A stretch of 64,000 nt of DNA, from assembly GCA_009746045.1 (NCBI GenBank), contig RPFO01000667.1, positions 5,664,219 to 5,728,218 on the forward strand. Reading direction: 5' to 3'. The notes below the pieces were generated by a model. It worked only from the letters and a program-made list of their open reading frames with translations. It was not told where the DNA came from and did no database searches. Of this stretch, positions 23,600 through 34,806 are shown one piece after another. Made by a program: the position numbers and the translations under genes. The stretch is from Mesostigma viride (lineage: Eukaryota > Streptophyta > Mesostigmatophyceae > Mesostigmatales > Mesostigmataceae). Position 1 is the first letter of the stretch; the number at the start of each line of letters is the position of its first letter.

Positions 23600-26500
23600 T
23601 TAAACGCATGCGCACACAGTTACAACGCAACAACAAAGACAGAGGATCGCCTTTCCAAGCGCCAGGCCTCTATTGCTCCCCCACATGAACACAGTGTACA
23701 GCAGCGCCAAGTAGCCGAGCACCAGCAGCAGCTGCGCGGCGACAACAGCAGCGGTGCTCCCGGAGCATGCACGCACGACCGCGAGCGAGAGCGGCTGCAC
23801 CCACCGGAGGAGGTGCGGGTGGAAGAGGTACAGCGGGAGTGACGTGCGGCCGATCCTGGCGAACACGCCCTCGTGTGCTGGCATCGCCACCATCAGAAGA
23901 AGGGCCATCGCCAGCTTCAAGCCCACCTCGCCGACCTCGGACATCAACGTCCCAAGCCAGCCGTGCCACCACCAGGGGGCGTGCGGGTACTCCTTAATTG
24001 GATGGACTTGTGCGTACTCCTTCATTGTGAGCACGTCCGCGATGCTGGAATACGAGACTTCCAACCCAAACGCGTTAACTGATCGTGAGGCGGCGAGCGG
24101 TGAGCGGGTATCCAGGCCCTGGAGTGATCGAGGGAAGAGCGTGGGGCGCGCCAGAAGCTGCAAGTACACGGCGGCACAGAGCACGCGCAGTCAGGGGAGC
24201 GAGCGCGCTCTCGCCACCTGGCGCGTGATGGCGCGCTCCGAGACCACCCCGGTCGCAAACGGGAACACCGTCGAGAGCACGCGGGGCAGCAGCGGATTCC
24301 AGCTTAACTGGTGGATGCCCCAGGGGCCAAACCACATGCCGCCCACGCTTGACACCGCAGCCGATGGAGGGGAGAGAACCGCCAGCAGGATGGGCAGCAG
24401 GAAGTGGATGGTGGTGGATGCCAGCAGAAAGAAAGCCAAGCGTGACCGCCAGCGTTGGCCCCCCCCTATACTACCTGATAGTTGCCCTCCCCCCAGGCAC
24501 ACCCACGCGAGCAGGTGGTTGAACACGAATGCCCACAACGCCCACAAATGGGACGTCGTCGGCAGGGGGTCCCGCTCGCTGGAGTCATTATGGAATGCAT
24601 CAAAGCCCGCGCACACGCCATACTGCATGGCTAACGCCAGCGAGGCCACAAGTATAACGCGTTGCAGCCAGGGGCCGGTCGGGCTGGCCGCCAGCCCCAT
24701 CCCTGATAGCAGCGTGAGACCTGTCACTGCTCCCCGGAAGAGCAAGGGGGCTACGTTGGCCCTCCAGTCGCCGTCAAAGGGGCCCCATCGGGAGGCCAGT
24801 TCCGTGTGCTGGAGGCAGCGCAGGTTCTGGCCCGGCACGCAGCCCCCAAAGTGGAGCATGGCCAGGGAGAAGGTCCACAGGAAGCAAAGGTTGCTCCTGG
24901 CCGCGTCCAATCCTGCTGGCTGCTGCGGCGGCGGGTCATCAGCTTGGGCACGGCCTGCCGTTACTTCATCGGTGGCGGTTGCCAGCGTGGGGCTCGCGTC
25001 TGATGCCAGTGCTGAGCCAGCTCCTGATGATTTGCCGGATGACGGCTGGCTGAGGGCTGGAGTGGCGTCCGTAAGGGCGGGTGCATCACCACCTGCATCG
25101 CGGGAGAGACTACGCGAGCTTGTAACGGTTGCCTCTTTGCAACATGAGCCTGGCAAATCGCCCGGGGTCACCCTCGTGACGCACTGTCTGCTGGCACCCG
25201 CAAACGCTGCGGCCATGTTGCGGACTGTCCGGTGGCGAGACACGGACAGCTGGCGCCGCGCGGTGGTCCCCACCCCCGACAACAGTCGCGCAAACTCGGG
25301 CGACCGCTGGATCTCGCTCGACAGCCGCATGGCGGTGAGCGAGTCCCCCCCCAGGTGGAAGAAATCGTCCGCCAGGGACACGGCGGGTAGGACTGCAGCG
25401 CGGCCGCCCACATCTGTGCCAGCCGGGCCTCTAGGGGGTTCCTTCCTGCCGTGGACGAGGGCAACGATGCTGCGGGTGTGGATGATGCTGAGGGTGCCGT
25501 AAGTGCGGAGGGTAAAGATGATGGGAGTACCGAGGATGCTGAGATTGATGACGGGGATAGGGCCCCGGTACGCATGCCGCCACCTAGTTTTGCGCCAGCG
25601 GTCCTGCCACGGCCGTCCGAGCCCTGCTGCCAGCGATGCAGCTCCGCCGCCGCCACGCGCGTCAGCTGGCGGCGGTCCAGCTCGCCACCTGTCAGCGCGG
25701 GCAGCTGGTCCACACACACAATGTGGCCGGGCACCGCGTAGGGGGGGAGCTCGCGGCGCATCATCGCCAGAATAATGACCGGGAGCAGCGTGCGGGGCGC
25801 CACCACGCCCACCAAGACTTCTGACCCCGCCTCGTTGCCGTACCCACCAGCGTCCGCCCCGCCGTCCCCCGCCCCATACGCCACATCGTGACCACCAACA
25901 TACGCTACGTCATAACCCCCACCGTCCGCCACGGCGTCTTCCCCGGGCACCCTCACCAGCACGACCGCGCAGGCAGCCACACCGGGAATGGATGCCAGCA
26001 CACCCTCGACCCACGCTAGCTCCACCTGCGCCCCGTGCATGTGGACGCAGCGGTCCAGTCGGCCCATCAGCTCGATTTCGCCCGATGGCATGAGAAGCCG
26101 CGCGGCGTCCCCCGTGCGGTAGAGGAGCACGCGACGGGGATCATTACTTGTATTACTGTGCAGGTCGTCAGCTTTATCGTACAAGGCACCGCTTGTGCCG
26201 TACACGTCGGCCCCATCCCCGTCTACCAGCACCTGTTCCATGTCCTTGTCCTTCAACTCCTCCTTTAATCCCGACTTTGATTCCTCCGTCAATCCCTTCA
26301 TTACTTCCTCTTTTAGTTCCTCGTTGAAATCCTGTGGTTTCCTTTCCTTCTCCTTTCCATTCGCCTTACCCCCCTCCCGTGCCCTCGTCTTTGACCCCTC
26401 CCTCTTCCCCCGGATCCCCCCCCCCCCAACGTTTCTCCCATCTCCCACGCCCCCTCTCTCTCTCCCTCTCCCTCTCTCTTTCCCTCTGTCTACCCTGCCC

Positions 26501-29500
26501 ACGCCCTCCCCCCCTCCACCACCTTCCCCCAATGCTCGCGGCCACTGGACGCCGCCCCGCTCCCCCCCATGAGCTCCGTGACGTCAACGGCGACAAACTT
26601 GTCTGCAGCAAGACCCGGCTGTCCCAGGTACCCCCTGGCCAGCACTCGTCCGCCCACGCACAACTCCCCCAAGGCGCCCCGCGCCGCCACCTGTCCTGCC
26701 TCGTCCAGCACGCACACCGCGGACACCAGCAGCGGGCGCCCCGCGTTGACACGCCAACAAGGACGGAACCCAGCCCCCTTTGATTCGCCATGCGAGGCCG
26801 TAAGCCGAGGGGCCGCCAGCATGGCCTCGGTGACGTGTGCCAGCATGGCACCGCCGCAAGTCTCTGCGCTCCCGTACAAATGGACCAGGCGAACACGGCC
26901 GTGAGTGGCCGCCAGAAAACGTCGCACGAGGCCCAACGGGGGCGTCCCCCCACCGCTGCAGATGACAAGCGAGAGCGGGCCCGAACGCCACATGTCACGT
27001 GCCCAGCCGCCGCCCCGGTCACCCTCGTCCAATAGAGCACCCAGCAGCGACGGCGGCGTGACCATCCGGGTGGCCCCCCGGCTCGCCACGCACCGCACTA
27101 GCTCCCCAGGGTCCCTGGCCTCCCACTCGGTCGCCAGGACCAGCGGCACGTGGACCGGGGCCGACAGCATGGACCCAAACAGCTCCAGCGTGTGGTCGAT
27201 AAGGGAGACGGGCGTGCGGGCGAGGCAGGGATCGCCGGGGGAGAAAGGGAGCGCGTGCCAGTAGCCATCCAGCTGGGCGGCCAATGCGGCGTGGGTCAAC
27301 TCGACCCCCTTCGGGTCGCCGGTGCTCCCCGGGCGGAACTGGCAGAGAGCCGCGTGGTGCGGCCGCAGCGCCGCGTTGTTAATGCTCGCGTCTGTTGTGT
27401 CCATGCTCGCCCCCGTCGTCGTTGCAGCGACGTCACCAACGTGGTAATTGTCTTTTGGACTCCCCAGCTCTCCCAAGGGGTCGACGTTCGAATGGGCGAC
27501 CGCATCCTTCATCTCCGCCTTTTCTGGTAACCCACCCGGTATTCCACCCGGTAACCCACCCGGTAACCCATCCGGGAACCTGCCCAGCAGGTCATCCACC
27601 ACAAGCACCCTCGATGCTGCTGCAGCGACCGCGTGACGGATGCCATCAGTGCCGTCTCCTCCTCCTTGATCACTCCCTCCTTCCCTCCCACGGCGTGCTG
27701 CGCGAGTGTGTCCACTGTTTTGCAAGGGTGATACCTTGACTTGGCAAGTTGACTCGGAACTTGGAGTTTAAACAGTTCCATGCAGGCCCCCCCCAACCAC
27801 GAATTGGCCTGCACTGCCTGCCGTCACACCACCGCTGCCGCTAGCATAAACGTCCACGGCCGCCCGCATCACGGCCTGCAGCCGCGCCGACGTGGCCCTG
27901 TCGGTGACCACCACGACGGGCCCCGCGGCCGCCAACACCCTGGTCAGGTACGCGGGTGGGTCCCCTGCATCCAACGTCACATAGCATGCGCCCGTGATCA
28001 GAACGCCCAGCAGCGCCACCACTAGGTGATGCGACCGCTCCATGACCACGGCGACGCGGTCCTCGACGCTAACACCCAGCCGCCGTAACGCGGACGCCAG
28101 AACGGAGGCGGCAGCGTCCAGTTGTCCAAAGGTGAGAGACGTGCCCCCACAGCGCAGCGCCACGTCGCCGCGCCGCGCCACCACCTGGCGCCGCCACATG
28201 TCGCACAGCGTGAGCCCGGTTGGCCGGTATACCAGCGAGCGGGTCAGGTTGGCGGCCGCCAGCACCTGCGCGCTCTCCGCTGGTGTCATGAGGGCCAACT
28301 GGCCCACGGGGGTCTCTGGTTGACCCGCCGCGTGCCTCGCCAGGCACAGGAACTGCCCGCTCAGCCGCGTCATGCTGCCCTTGTCCCACAGATCTGTCCG
28401 GTAGGTGATGCAGGCGGCGAGGGGCCCCTGTGCTCGACCCTGCTGGCTGCCGTCACGTTCTCGACACGGGCCATACCCACCTTGACCATCCCCCCATGGA
28501 CCATCCCCCCATGGACCGTCCCCACCCGTATTCTGGTGGCATCCTGCTGGCATCCCCTCCCCTAACGGACCATCCCCTAGCAGACCATTCCCTGAGGGAC
28601 CATGATTCCTGCTGGTCACCCCCACATGCGTCGCCGCGACCGCGTTGCATGGCAAGTCTTATTCTAGTGCTCCCTCCTCTGTCGTCCAGCGTCCGTCGAA
28701 GCAGAGGCACCGCGGGCTCTAGCTGGAGACAGAGATCCGCTTTGGCCGCGCGGACGGGGTCGAACAGCCGACCGTGTGGTCGCGAACCATGAGGTGCACG
28801 GCCATTCGCCAGACCTTTCGACCCATTGGTCACCATACTGGTCTGTGATGGCAAAGCGCAACAAGATTGGGAACCAACCCCTTGACGGGGGTGGCCTTGC
28901 CAAGCCGTGGGCCGGGAGCAGGGGATGAGGGGGGCCCAGCCCAGGGAGCTCCCTGCAACGACCTCGCCCTCCGCATGCTCGTCCCACTCGACCATGGCCT
29001 GGTACACCGGGTTGGCGCCGGGGATGTGGGGGGCGCCCACCGCGGCCACCACGCGGTGAAAGGGGACGTCGGCGTGTTCGAGCGCGCTGTTGGCGACGTC
29101 CCCTACGTGACCCACGAGGGCCGAGAGGGGCTGTGATCCGTCAACCGCCACACACAGGGGGACCGGGTGAACAAAGTCGCCCACCAGGTGGGCCAAGTCA
29201 GCCCGTTTGCGGTCGCTCCAGGGCATGCCGATGACCACTTTGTTCTGGCGCGCGCACCGGCCCAGCAGCACCGCCCATAGCGCTACAGTGACTGTGAAAA
29301 GACTCGTGCCGTGGGCTGCGGCGAGCTGAGTCAGCCCCTTGACCAGCTCTCCTGGGAGCACGAAGCGCACTGTGCCGCCCTCGTGGCACAGGGTCGCTGG
29401 CCGCGGGTAATCGGTCGGTAAGTCCAGCAGCGGTGGGGCGTCTGCCAGCACCCTTTTCCAGTACCCCAGCTGCGCATTCATCTCCCCGGACCCCTCCAAC

Positions 29501-31650
29501 CACCTCCGCTGCCTCGCGGCATAGTCGCTGTACTGGACACGCAACTCAGGCAGCCGCGGCGGCCGCCCCTCGCGTGTGGCGGCATAAGCCTCGCACAGCT
29601 CCGCAAGCAGTAGCCGGCACGACTGCTTGTCGCTCACCGCGGGGTGCATGTTGGCCATGAGGATGCTGTCGCCGTCACACCCGACCACCAGCAAGAAGCG
29701 AGTGAGGGGGCCATCGTATATGTCAAAGGGGGTCAATGCCTCCCGGAGCAACAGCTGCCGCGCTGGCTCGCTGATCTCATCACAACTGCTGACATCATCT
29801 GCTGTGCTATCCTCATGGTCCCGCCCTTGCAACCAGTTCCCCCCCCCCTCTCCATCCCCCTCCTCCCTCACACCCCCGACTGCGTCCACCCATTCCTGCC
29901 CCTGCACGCAATTCCCCCCCTCCGCATCCCCACCGTCCTCACCCCCCTCGTCCTTGACCCCCCCCTTCTCCCCCCCCCCTTGACCGCATCCACCCATTCC
30001 ACGCGCAGGGGCACAGCATCTGCTGGCACGGGCGGCGTGACGACGGCCAGTTTTAACTCCTGCTGCGGTCCGCCACCGCCACCACCCCCCACCCACGTGA
30101 AGCAGCTGCGCAGTACCCGCTGGCAACTCATCACGCACGCCAGCGCGCTCCGCAGCTCGCCTTCGTCCACGGGGGCGCCTGCCACGCGCCACACTGCGTA
30201 GATGCTGAACGCCCCGCCGGCACCCATCTCCTCGCTCAGCACGCACATCTGCTCTTGTTCATACGAGGCGACGCAGGGCGATGCGTCCGAACCAGCCCCC
30301 GCGGGCACGAGGGAGGGAGCATCTGTAGTGGGGTGCTCGTATGAGATGACTGGGGGGGGAGCATGGGTAGGGGCCCCCGCGGGCAAAAGGGGGGGAATTG
30401 ACGTACCCTGGGGATGCCCGCCGCCACCCGGCCCTGCCGACAGTGGGGCCTCCACCGGCCTCCTGTAGCTGCCTCGCAAGGCATCCACCAAAGGGTCATA
30501 CTGACCAGTACAGTGACCAGTGCAGTGACCAGTAGACCGTTCCATGCCATGGCCTTGCAAGGCATCCACGGTGCCGCCACCGTCACTCGCCGACACACTG
30601 GCGCGCGCTGACACTCTGGCACTCGCCGACACACTGGGTGCACCCACAGCTCCGCACTCGGCTCTTGCGGACTCGGGAACAGGGGCCCCTGTTGCCACAG
30701 GGGCACCCCTTGTGACGGGGGCATGCTTGGCTCTTGCCAGTGGCTTGCTGCGAGGAAAAGGGGCATGCATTGCTTCGGGGCTCGGCTTGTGCTCCGCGCG
30801 CATGACGCTGACGTGGTCGCTGGCTACGGGGTGGTTGGATTCGTGGCCGCTGGAGTGGTGATCGCTCGAACGATAATTGGCCGTGATGGTGGCAGACCCA
30901 TTGGCCGTGACGGGGCCAGAACCGTTGGACGTGATGGCGGCAGACTCAGGGCGCGCATTATTCACCACCAAGAGACGTGTGCTAGTACAGGATGGACGTG
31001 CCCTCTCTGCGCTGACTGCTGTCATCTGGGGATGGGCCTCATGCGGATATGCGTCTGGGAGTGGGGGTGGGATTCCCATGCTGGCAGCCCTTGTGTGCAT
31101 ACCCATGCCAGCAGCCGCCTCCTTCCCACCCCCCTGCCTGTGCACGCTCGCCCCACCCCCCCTCCACAAACGCCACCAGACGGGCTATCGTGCCGAGGCG
31201 CAGGACCTGTGGGGTGGTCAACGGGGATGACAGCAGTGGGGCGCCGCGCCAGGGTTGAGACGCGTGTGCCAGCATGAACAGGTGGCCCTCGCAGCACAGG
31301 CGCTTTGCTAGCTGGGAGCAGACCGCCACGGCACTTAGCGAATCGCCGCCCAGGCAGAGGAAGTGAACGTGGCGACCGATGAGCTGGCATCCGCCGCCAC
31401 CACTGGCGCCGGCAGCACCACCTGCACGAGTACCAGCATTGGCACTAGCCCCGCCCGCACCGCCCGTGCGCATGGCCCTGTGCCCTTGTGGTTCGTTCAA
31501 GGCGTCGAACCACGCCTGAGAGATCACATCGGCGATGGCGCGCGACCGTTGTGTAAGCCATGCGTCTTCATGACCGTCCCCGACAGCTTCATCAGAGGCC
31601 TGCGCCGGGCTCTTTCCACGAGAATCAGGCACGAGGGATCCCTGAATCAT
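23600..31650 (-). CDS. NRPS-like multidomain protein: carrier-condensation-adenylation-carrier-membrane acyltransferase, probably degenerate
   Basis: Read from right to left. T1 carrier domain near 31530-31290 (FLCLGGDSLSAVAV, Ser for phosphopantetheine). A Ser/Ala/Pro linker to ~30260. Condensation-like domain ~30250-28270 (YSDYAARQRRWLEG, LVGDFVHPVPLCV, HADVPFHRVV). Adenylation domain ~28210-25640: A2 LITGACYVTLDAGDPP, A3 FRPGSTGDPKGVELTH, A4-like Asp in SLIDHTLELFG, A5 YGSAET, A6 GELCVGGRVLARGYLGQPG, A7 YRTGDAARLL, A10 LTGGELDRRQL. T2 near 25440-25270 (DDFFHLGGDSLTAMR). From 24920 to the stop at 23600: a multi-pass membrane domain resembling acyltransferase family 3 (ARIGRTSLPLYLFHPHLLRW). 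The frame changes between segments near 31.1, 29.9, 28.9, 28.6, 27.7 and 26.4 kb, most simply as introns. A single-base frame change inside T2 (~25395) and an in-frame TGA at 24191-24193 are harder to explain. The substrate is unknown; exon borders are not resolved. Confidence 0.8.
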
Positions 31651-32106
31651 AGAAGGCAGTGCAAGTTTTTCTTGGCCAACGGAATATCAGCCGTCGGCCG
31701 ATGTAGGCAGGCTCATCTAGTGGCTTGGGAATATATCTTGTTTCAACTTTCATAATACGACATGCTGCCCGGGTGAGGCTGGAACGATCACATTGCTAGG
31801 AGGATCACATTATTAGGGTCGGAGTCGAAATCAACGCGTGGGGGCGCGCCGGGCAAAGAACATGCCTCGTTGTTTCATCTCATTTCCACATGATATGATA
31901 GAGAAAGAATGCGAGCGATCATAAAAAGAAACTTGAAGGACAAGCTGGAAACCGCCAAAAATTGCCTATAACTGGCCGGCTTTGGAGGCCTAGCATGCAA
32001 TCGAACCGTCAGTGTTCTCGCCCATTCCTGATCAACCAGCAGGCGGCACCGATGGTAAAACAACAAAACAAGGGGCAGGCGGCACCGATGGTGACAACAA
32101 TAATCT
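31651..32106. other. Region upstream of the NRPS-like gene
   Basis: Could hold the promoter or a 5' exon of the minus-strand gene. No further NRPS motif or promoter element was recognised. Confidence 0.35.
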
Positions 32107-32299
32107 GGCGGAGCCAATTTTCGGAAGAACCGTTAGGTTCGCCAGAATTGGCGAAGCTTATAAGGCCGTACACGTGAGAAAACATAGGAATAGGGGATGA
32201 AAATCCGTCAATCCATCCATCCATACATACATACATCCACCGAATTTGTCCCGAATTTGCAAGCATAAGGGTGAGGTTCTTCCGAAAATTGGCTCCGCC
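32107..32299. mobile_element. Short inverted-repeat element (MITE-like), 25-bp perfect arms
   Basis: Left arm 32107-32131 begins ggcggagccaattttcggaa. Right arm 32275-32299 is its exact reverse complement. The interior holds an imperfect palindrome (ttcgccagaattggcgaa) and short ATCC/ATAC runs near 32211-32238. No transposase and no clear target duplication. An internal hairpin could also form in RNA. Confidence 0.75.
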
Positions 32300-32399
32300 G
32301 TAGAGTTTCAACGGGCAAGTTGCAAACACGCACGTTACTTGATAAAGAAGATCTGGACACTGGCCAGGCGCTGGCCAATGTCACGTGACGTTGCCGGCA

Positions 32400-32520
32400 C
32401 GTAGATAGGAACGTTGTTGTGTGGGTGGTTCCGCTTACAGCAAGGAACGTTGTTGTTGTTCAAGTTGTTGTTGTTGTTGTTGTTCAAGTTGTTGTTGTTG
32501 TTGTTGTCGCCCACGCCGCA
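32400..32520. repeat. (TTG)n / caagttgttg microsatellite
   Basis: aacgttgttgttgttcaagt and gttgttgttgttgttcaagt motifs; a degenerate trinucleotide tract. Confidence 0.85.
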
Positions 32521-32671
32521 AACGGACCACCGGCGCGGGAATAAACTTTTTTCGGGGAAATGGGTATATTTTATTAGCCAATTATGGACCAAAGAGGTGA
32601 GAGGGGAAATGAGTATCAGCGAATCCTAATGAAGGTGGGCACACACACGTGTGGCGGTGACAGGTGAAAGG

Positions 32672-33952
32672 CTAATAGGGCGCGTTATTAGACCAGGGAA
32701 GCCATTGGACCTGAGTGATGTCGCCATGAGGCATACTGGTGAATACCTGATTACGGCCCAGTAGATCATGAAAAAGCTGGAGCGGGCTGGGCTTGTCGTT
32801 ATTGGGCCCTGGGTCCCACACCCTGTGTTGTTCCTGAGCTAACAGCCAGTAGCGGCGCATAGCCGCATTCCATAGGTATATAAAGCGCCGGACTACGCCG
32901 CCGCGGGTATACTCCTCGCGGACCTTAAAGACTGTCTCGTTGCGTATGGTCCAGATCGCGTATAGCATAGTAGTGCGTAGCCATATCCATTCTGCTTGGG
33001 AAACTGAAAGCTCGGACCCTGGTGTGCCAGCAATACCGAAAATGATGGTACGCACGCTGATTGGGAGAGTGGGTGGCGATGCCGTCCATGCGGCCCAGAT
33101 GTTAATGAGCCACGTCCAAACCCCAGGGAGATTACAGTAAAGAAACCTGTGCTCAATGGTTTCACTAGGGTGCGTGCACAGGCATGATGCATCATGACCA
33201 AAACGCTCGTGGAGCATGGCGCAGACCCCTATCGCCCTATGCATCAAAAGGTGTTGTACATCAGTGGCCCTGCGGTCCACGAGAGGGTGGTCTACCGCCA
33301 GGGTAATCATCTTAACCCAAGTGTAGCCCGGCCAATGTATTCCCCAGCGGGCTCGGCCCGGGTGGGGCTGATGGTACATATGCAACAAGATATCATAACC
33401 CCAATCTGCGGTGTACTCAAAGATACATTTGCTGGTTCTGATGTCCCCCTTGGTTAAGACCCATCCAAATTCAACCGGGTCCAGATGTAGTAGATCGAGC
33501 CGTGTGTCATTGCCCACGTGTAGCCATGTAATGCTCTCAACCGGGGATAATGGGTCCGGCTGGATCATGCAAGATCTTGGCACAGACCATGGGACTACGC
33601 GTATGCGGTGACACTGGGAAGCTGGCGTGTACGCATATAAGGTGGATAGTTGATACAGACACCCATTGTGGCCAGAAATAGCGTCCAGCAGTTGTAGTTG
33701 GAGCCCCTCAGGTGGCAGAACCGTCACGACTAAACCCTTGCACGCAGGCGTGACTCCGTCGGCGTAGAAGCTAACCCAGTCGCCGGTTATAATTGGCTTG
33801 CGCGGGAATAAACTCAACTCAGTAAACTCAACGCCGCAAATGGGCAGAGGGTAGTTACAACTAATTGCAGCTGTACCTAGTATGTAGATACGAAGTTCTA
33901 GTCTTCTAGACATACTATTATATTCAGGTAGGAGTTCTCGCAAAGCCGGCAA
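32672..33952 (-). CDS. Orphan retroelement ORF with reverse-transcriptase-type zinc-binding motif
   Basis: An uninterrupted frame of 426 codons. Near residues 265-290 it reads CLCTHPSETIEHRFLYC, followed by VWTWLINIWAAW and, near residue 330, LRTTMLYAIWTIRNETVFK. This order (Cys/His cluster with ETIEHRF, then W-rich and a xIWxxRNExxF motif) is that of the zf-RVT region found C-terminal to reverse transcriptase in plant-type LINEs. No RT domain lies upstream, so this is either a detached C-terminus kept open or a domesticated fragment. The N-terminal 250 residues are not recognised. The start used is the first Met of the open frame. Retroelement origin is fairly sure; current function unknown. 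Confidence 0.7.
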   Translation of the reverse strand: MPALRELLPEYNSMSRRLELRIYILGTAAISCNYPLPICGVEFTELSLFPRKPIITGDWVSFYADGVTPACKGLVVTVLPPEGLQLQLLDAISGHNGCLYQLSTLYAYTPASQCHRIRVVPWSVPRSCMIQPDPLSPVESITWLHVGNDTRLDLLHLDPVEFGWVLTKGDIRTSKCIFEYTADWGYDILLHMYHQPHPGRARWGIHWPGYTWVKMITLAVDHPLVDRRATDVQHLLMHRAIGVCAMLHERFGHDASCLCTHPSETIEHRFLYCNLPGVWTWLINIWAAWTASPPTLPISVRTIIFGIAGTPGSELSVSQAEWIWLRTTMLYAIWTIRNETVFKVREEYTRGGVVRRFIYLWNAAMRRYWLLAQEQHRVWDPGPNNDKPSPLQLFHDLLGRNQVFTSMPHGDITQVQWLPWSNNAPY

Positions 33953-34660
33953 AGGTCTGAAGTAAATTGTGGGTGGATTGTAACAAGTATGCGCAGATCT
34001 CGGTGCGCTGGACAGTGCGCTTACCGCGAGGATTCCCCCCGAACTCGGGATTCCCCGCCTCGGTCACGTGCCAGGCACGCAAGTCTGCCAGTGCTCGGTA
34101 ACTGCCAAGTGCCAGGCGCACAATCCTCACGGAAACGTTCGGGGAGTCAGGAATGGCCGCCGCTTCTCTCCAGACCTGCGTAGCTGTACAGTCTGGTATT
34201 TGAATTGTAGGCTCAGGATGATTGCCCGCAATTTTTCAGAACGCGTAACACCGCGTCGATGCATGGTCTTCATTTCCCCAACACTGTCGTATATATACGC
34301 AGGCTAGGCCGTTTTCTGCATATATATATACACGTAATAAATGCGTGCGCATGCGTGGCGCGCTAGTGTTGATCATGACAACCGAAGGGCTTTAAGTTGA
34401 CAGAAGTAACTGTAACAATGACGTCCGCGTCTTTCCGAGCACTTTGCGGCGGTTCGTCAGGAAGATCTGTCAATGCGGGAAATTCTCAGAGCGTATTCAA
34501 GGTGCGCAAAACTCGATCGTCATGATCATCAAACGCTGGCCGTTCTGCTGGCATGCGCGGTACTGCCCAGAAGGCAATCGTACATGCCATAGTGACGATT
34601 TTGCAATAACACTTCGCTGTACGAGACATCATAAGCCAGAATATATCAATTTTCTGCACA
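33953..34660. other. Intergenic stretch with no recognised gene
   Basis: Moderately AT-rich, with short (TA)n-like tracts near 34280-34335. No ORF or RNA gene was recognised. Confidence 0.4.
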
Positions 34661-34665
34661 CATGG

Positions 34666-34806
34666 GCGTCACAGGACATCGATTAAAAGCCAATTATATT
34701 AGTTTAAATATAATTTGCCGGCCGTTTGCGACATTTATCACGTCGAAACTCAGCATAATTTCGTCGAAAGACTTAGTTACTCATCAATGTCCTGTGACGT
34801 CCCTCT
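34666..34806. mobile_element. Short inverted-repeat element, ~20-bp arms
   Basis: The left arm gggcgtcacaggacatcgat pairs with the right arm atcaatgtcctgtgacgtcc near 34785-34804, with two or three mismatches. The interior is AT-rich, about 100 bp, with two cgtcgaaa motifs. Non-autonomous DNA-transposon-like. Confidence 0.65.

Noticed and set aside
24191-24193. Selenocysteine codon
   Set aside because: TGA lies in a predicted membrane domain with no redox motif, and no SECIS element could be recognised by eye; a point mutation is simpler.
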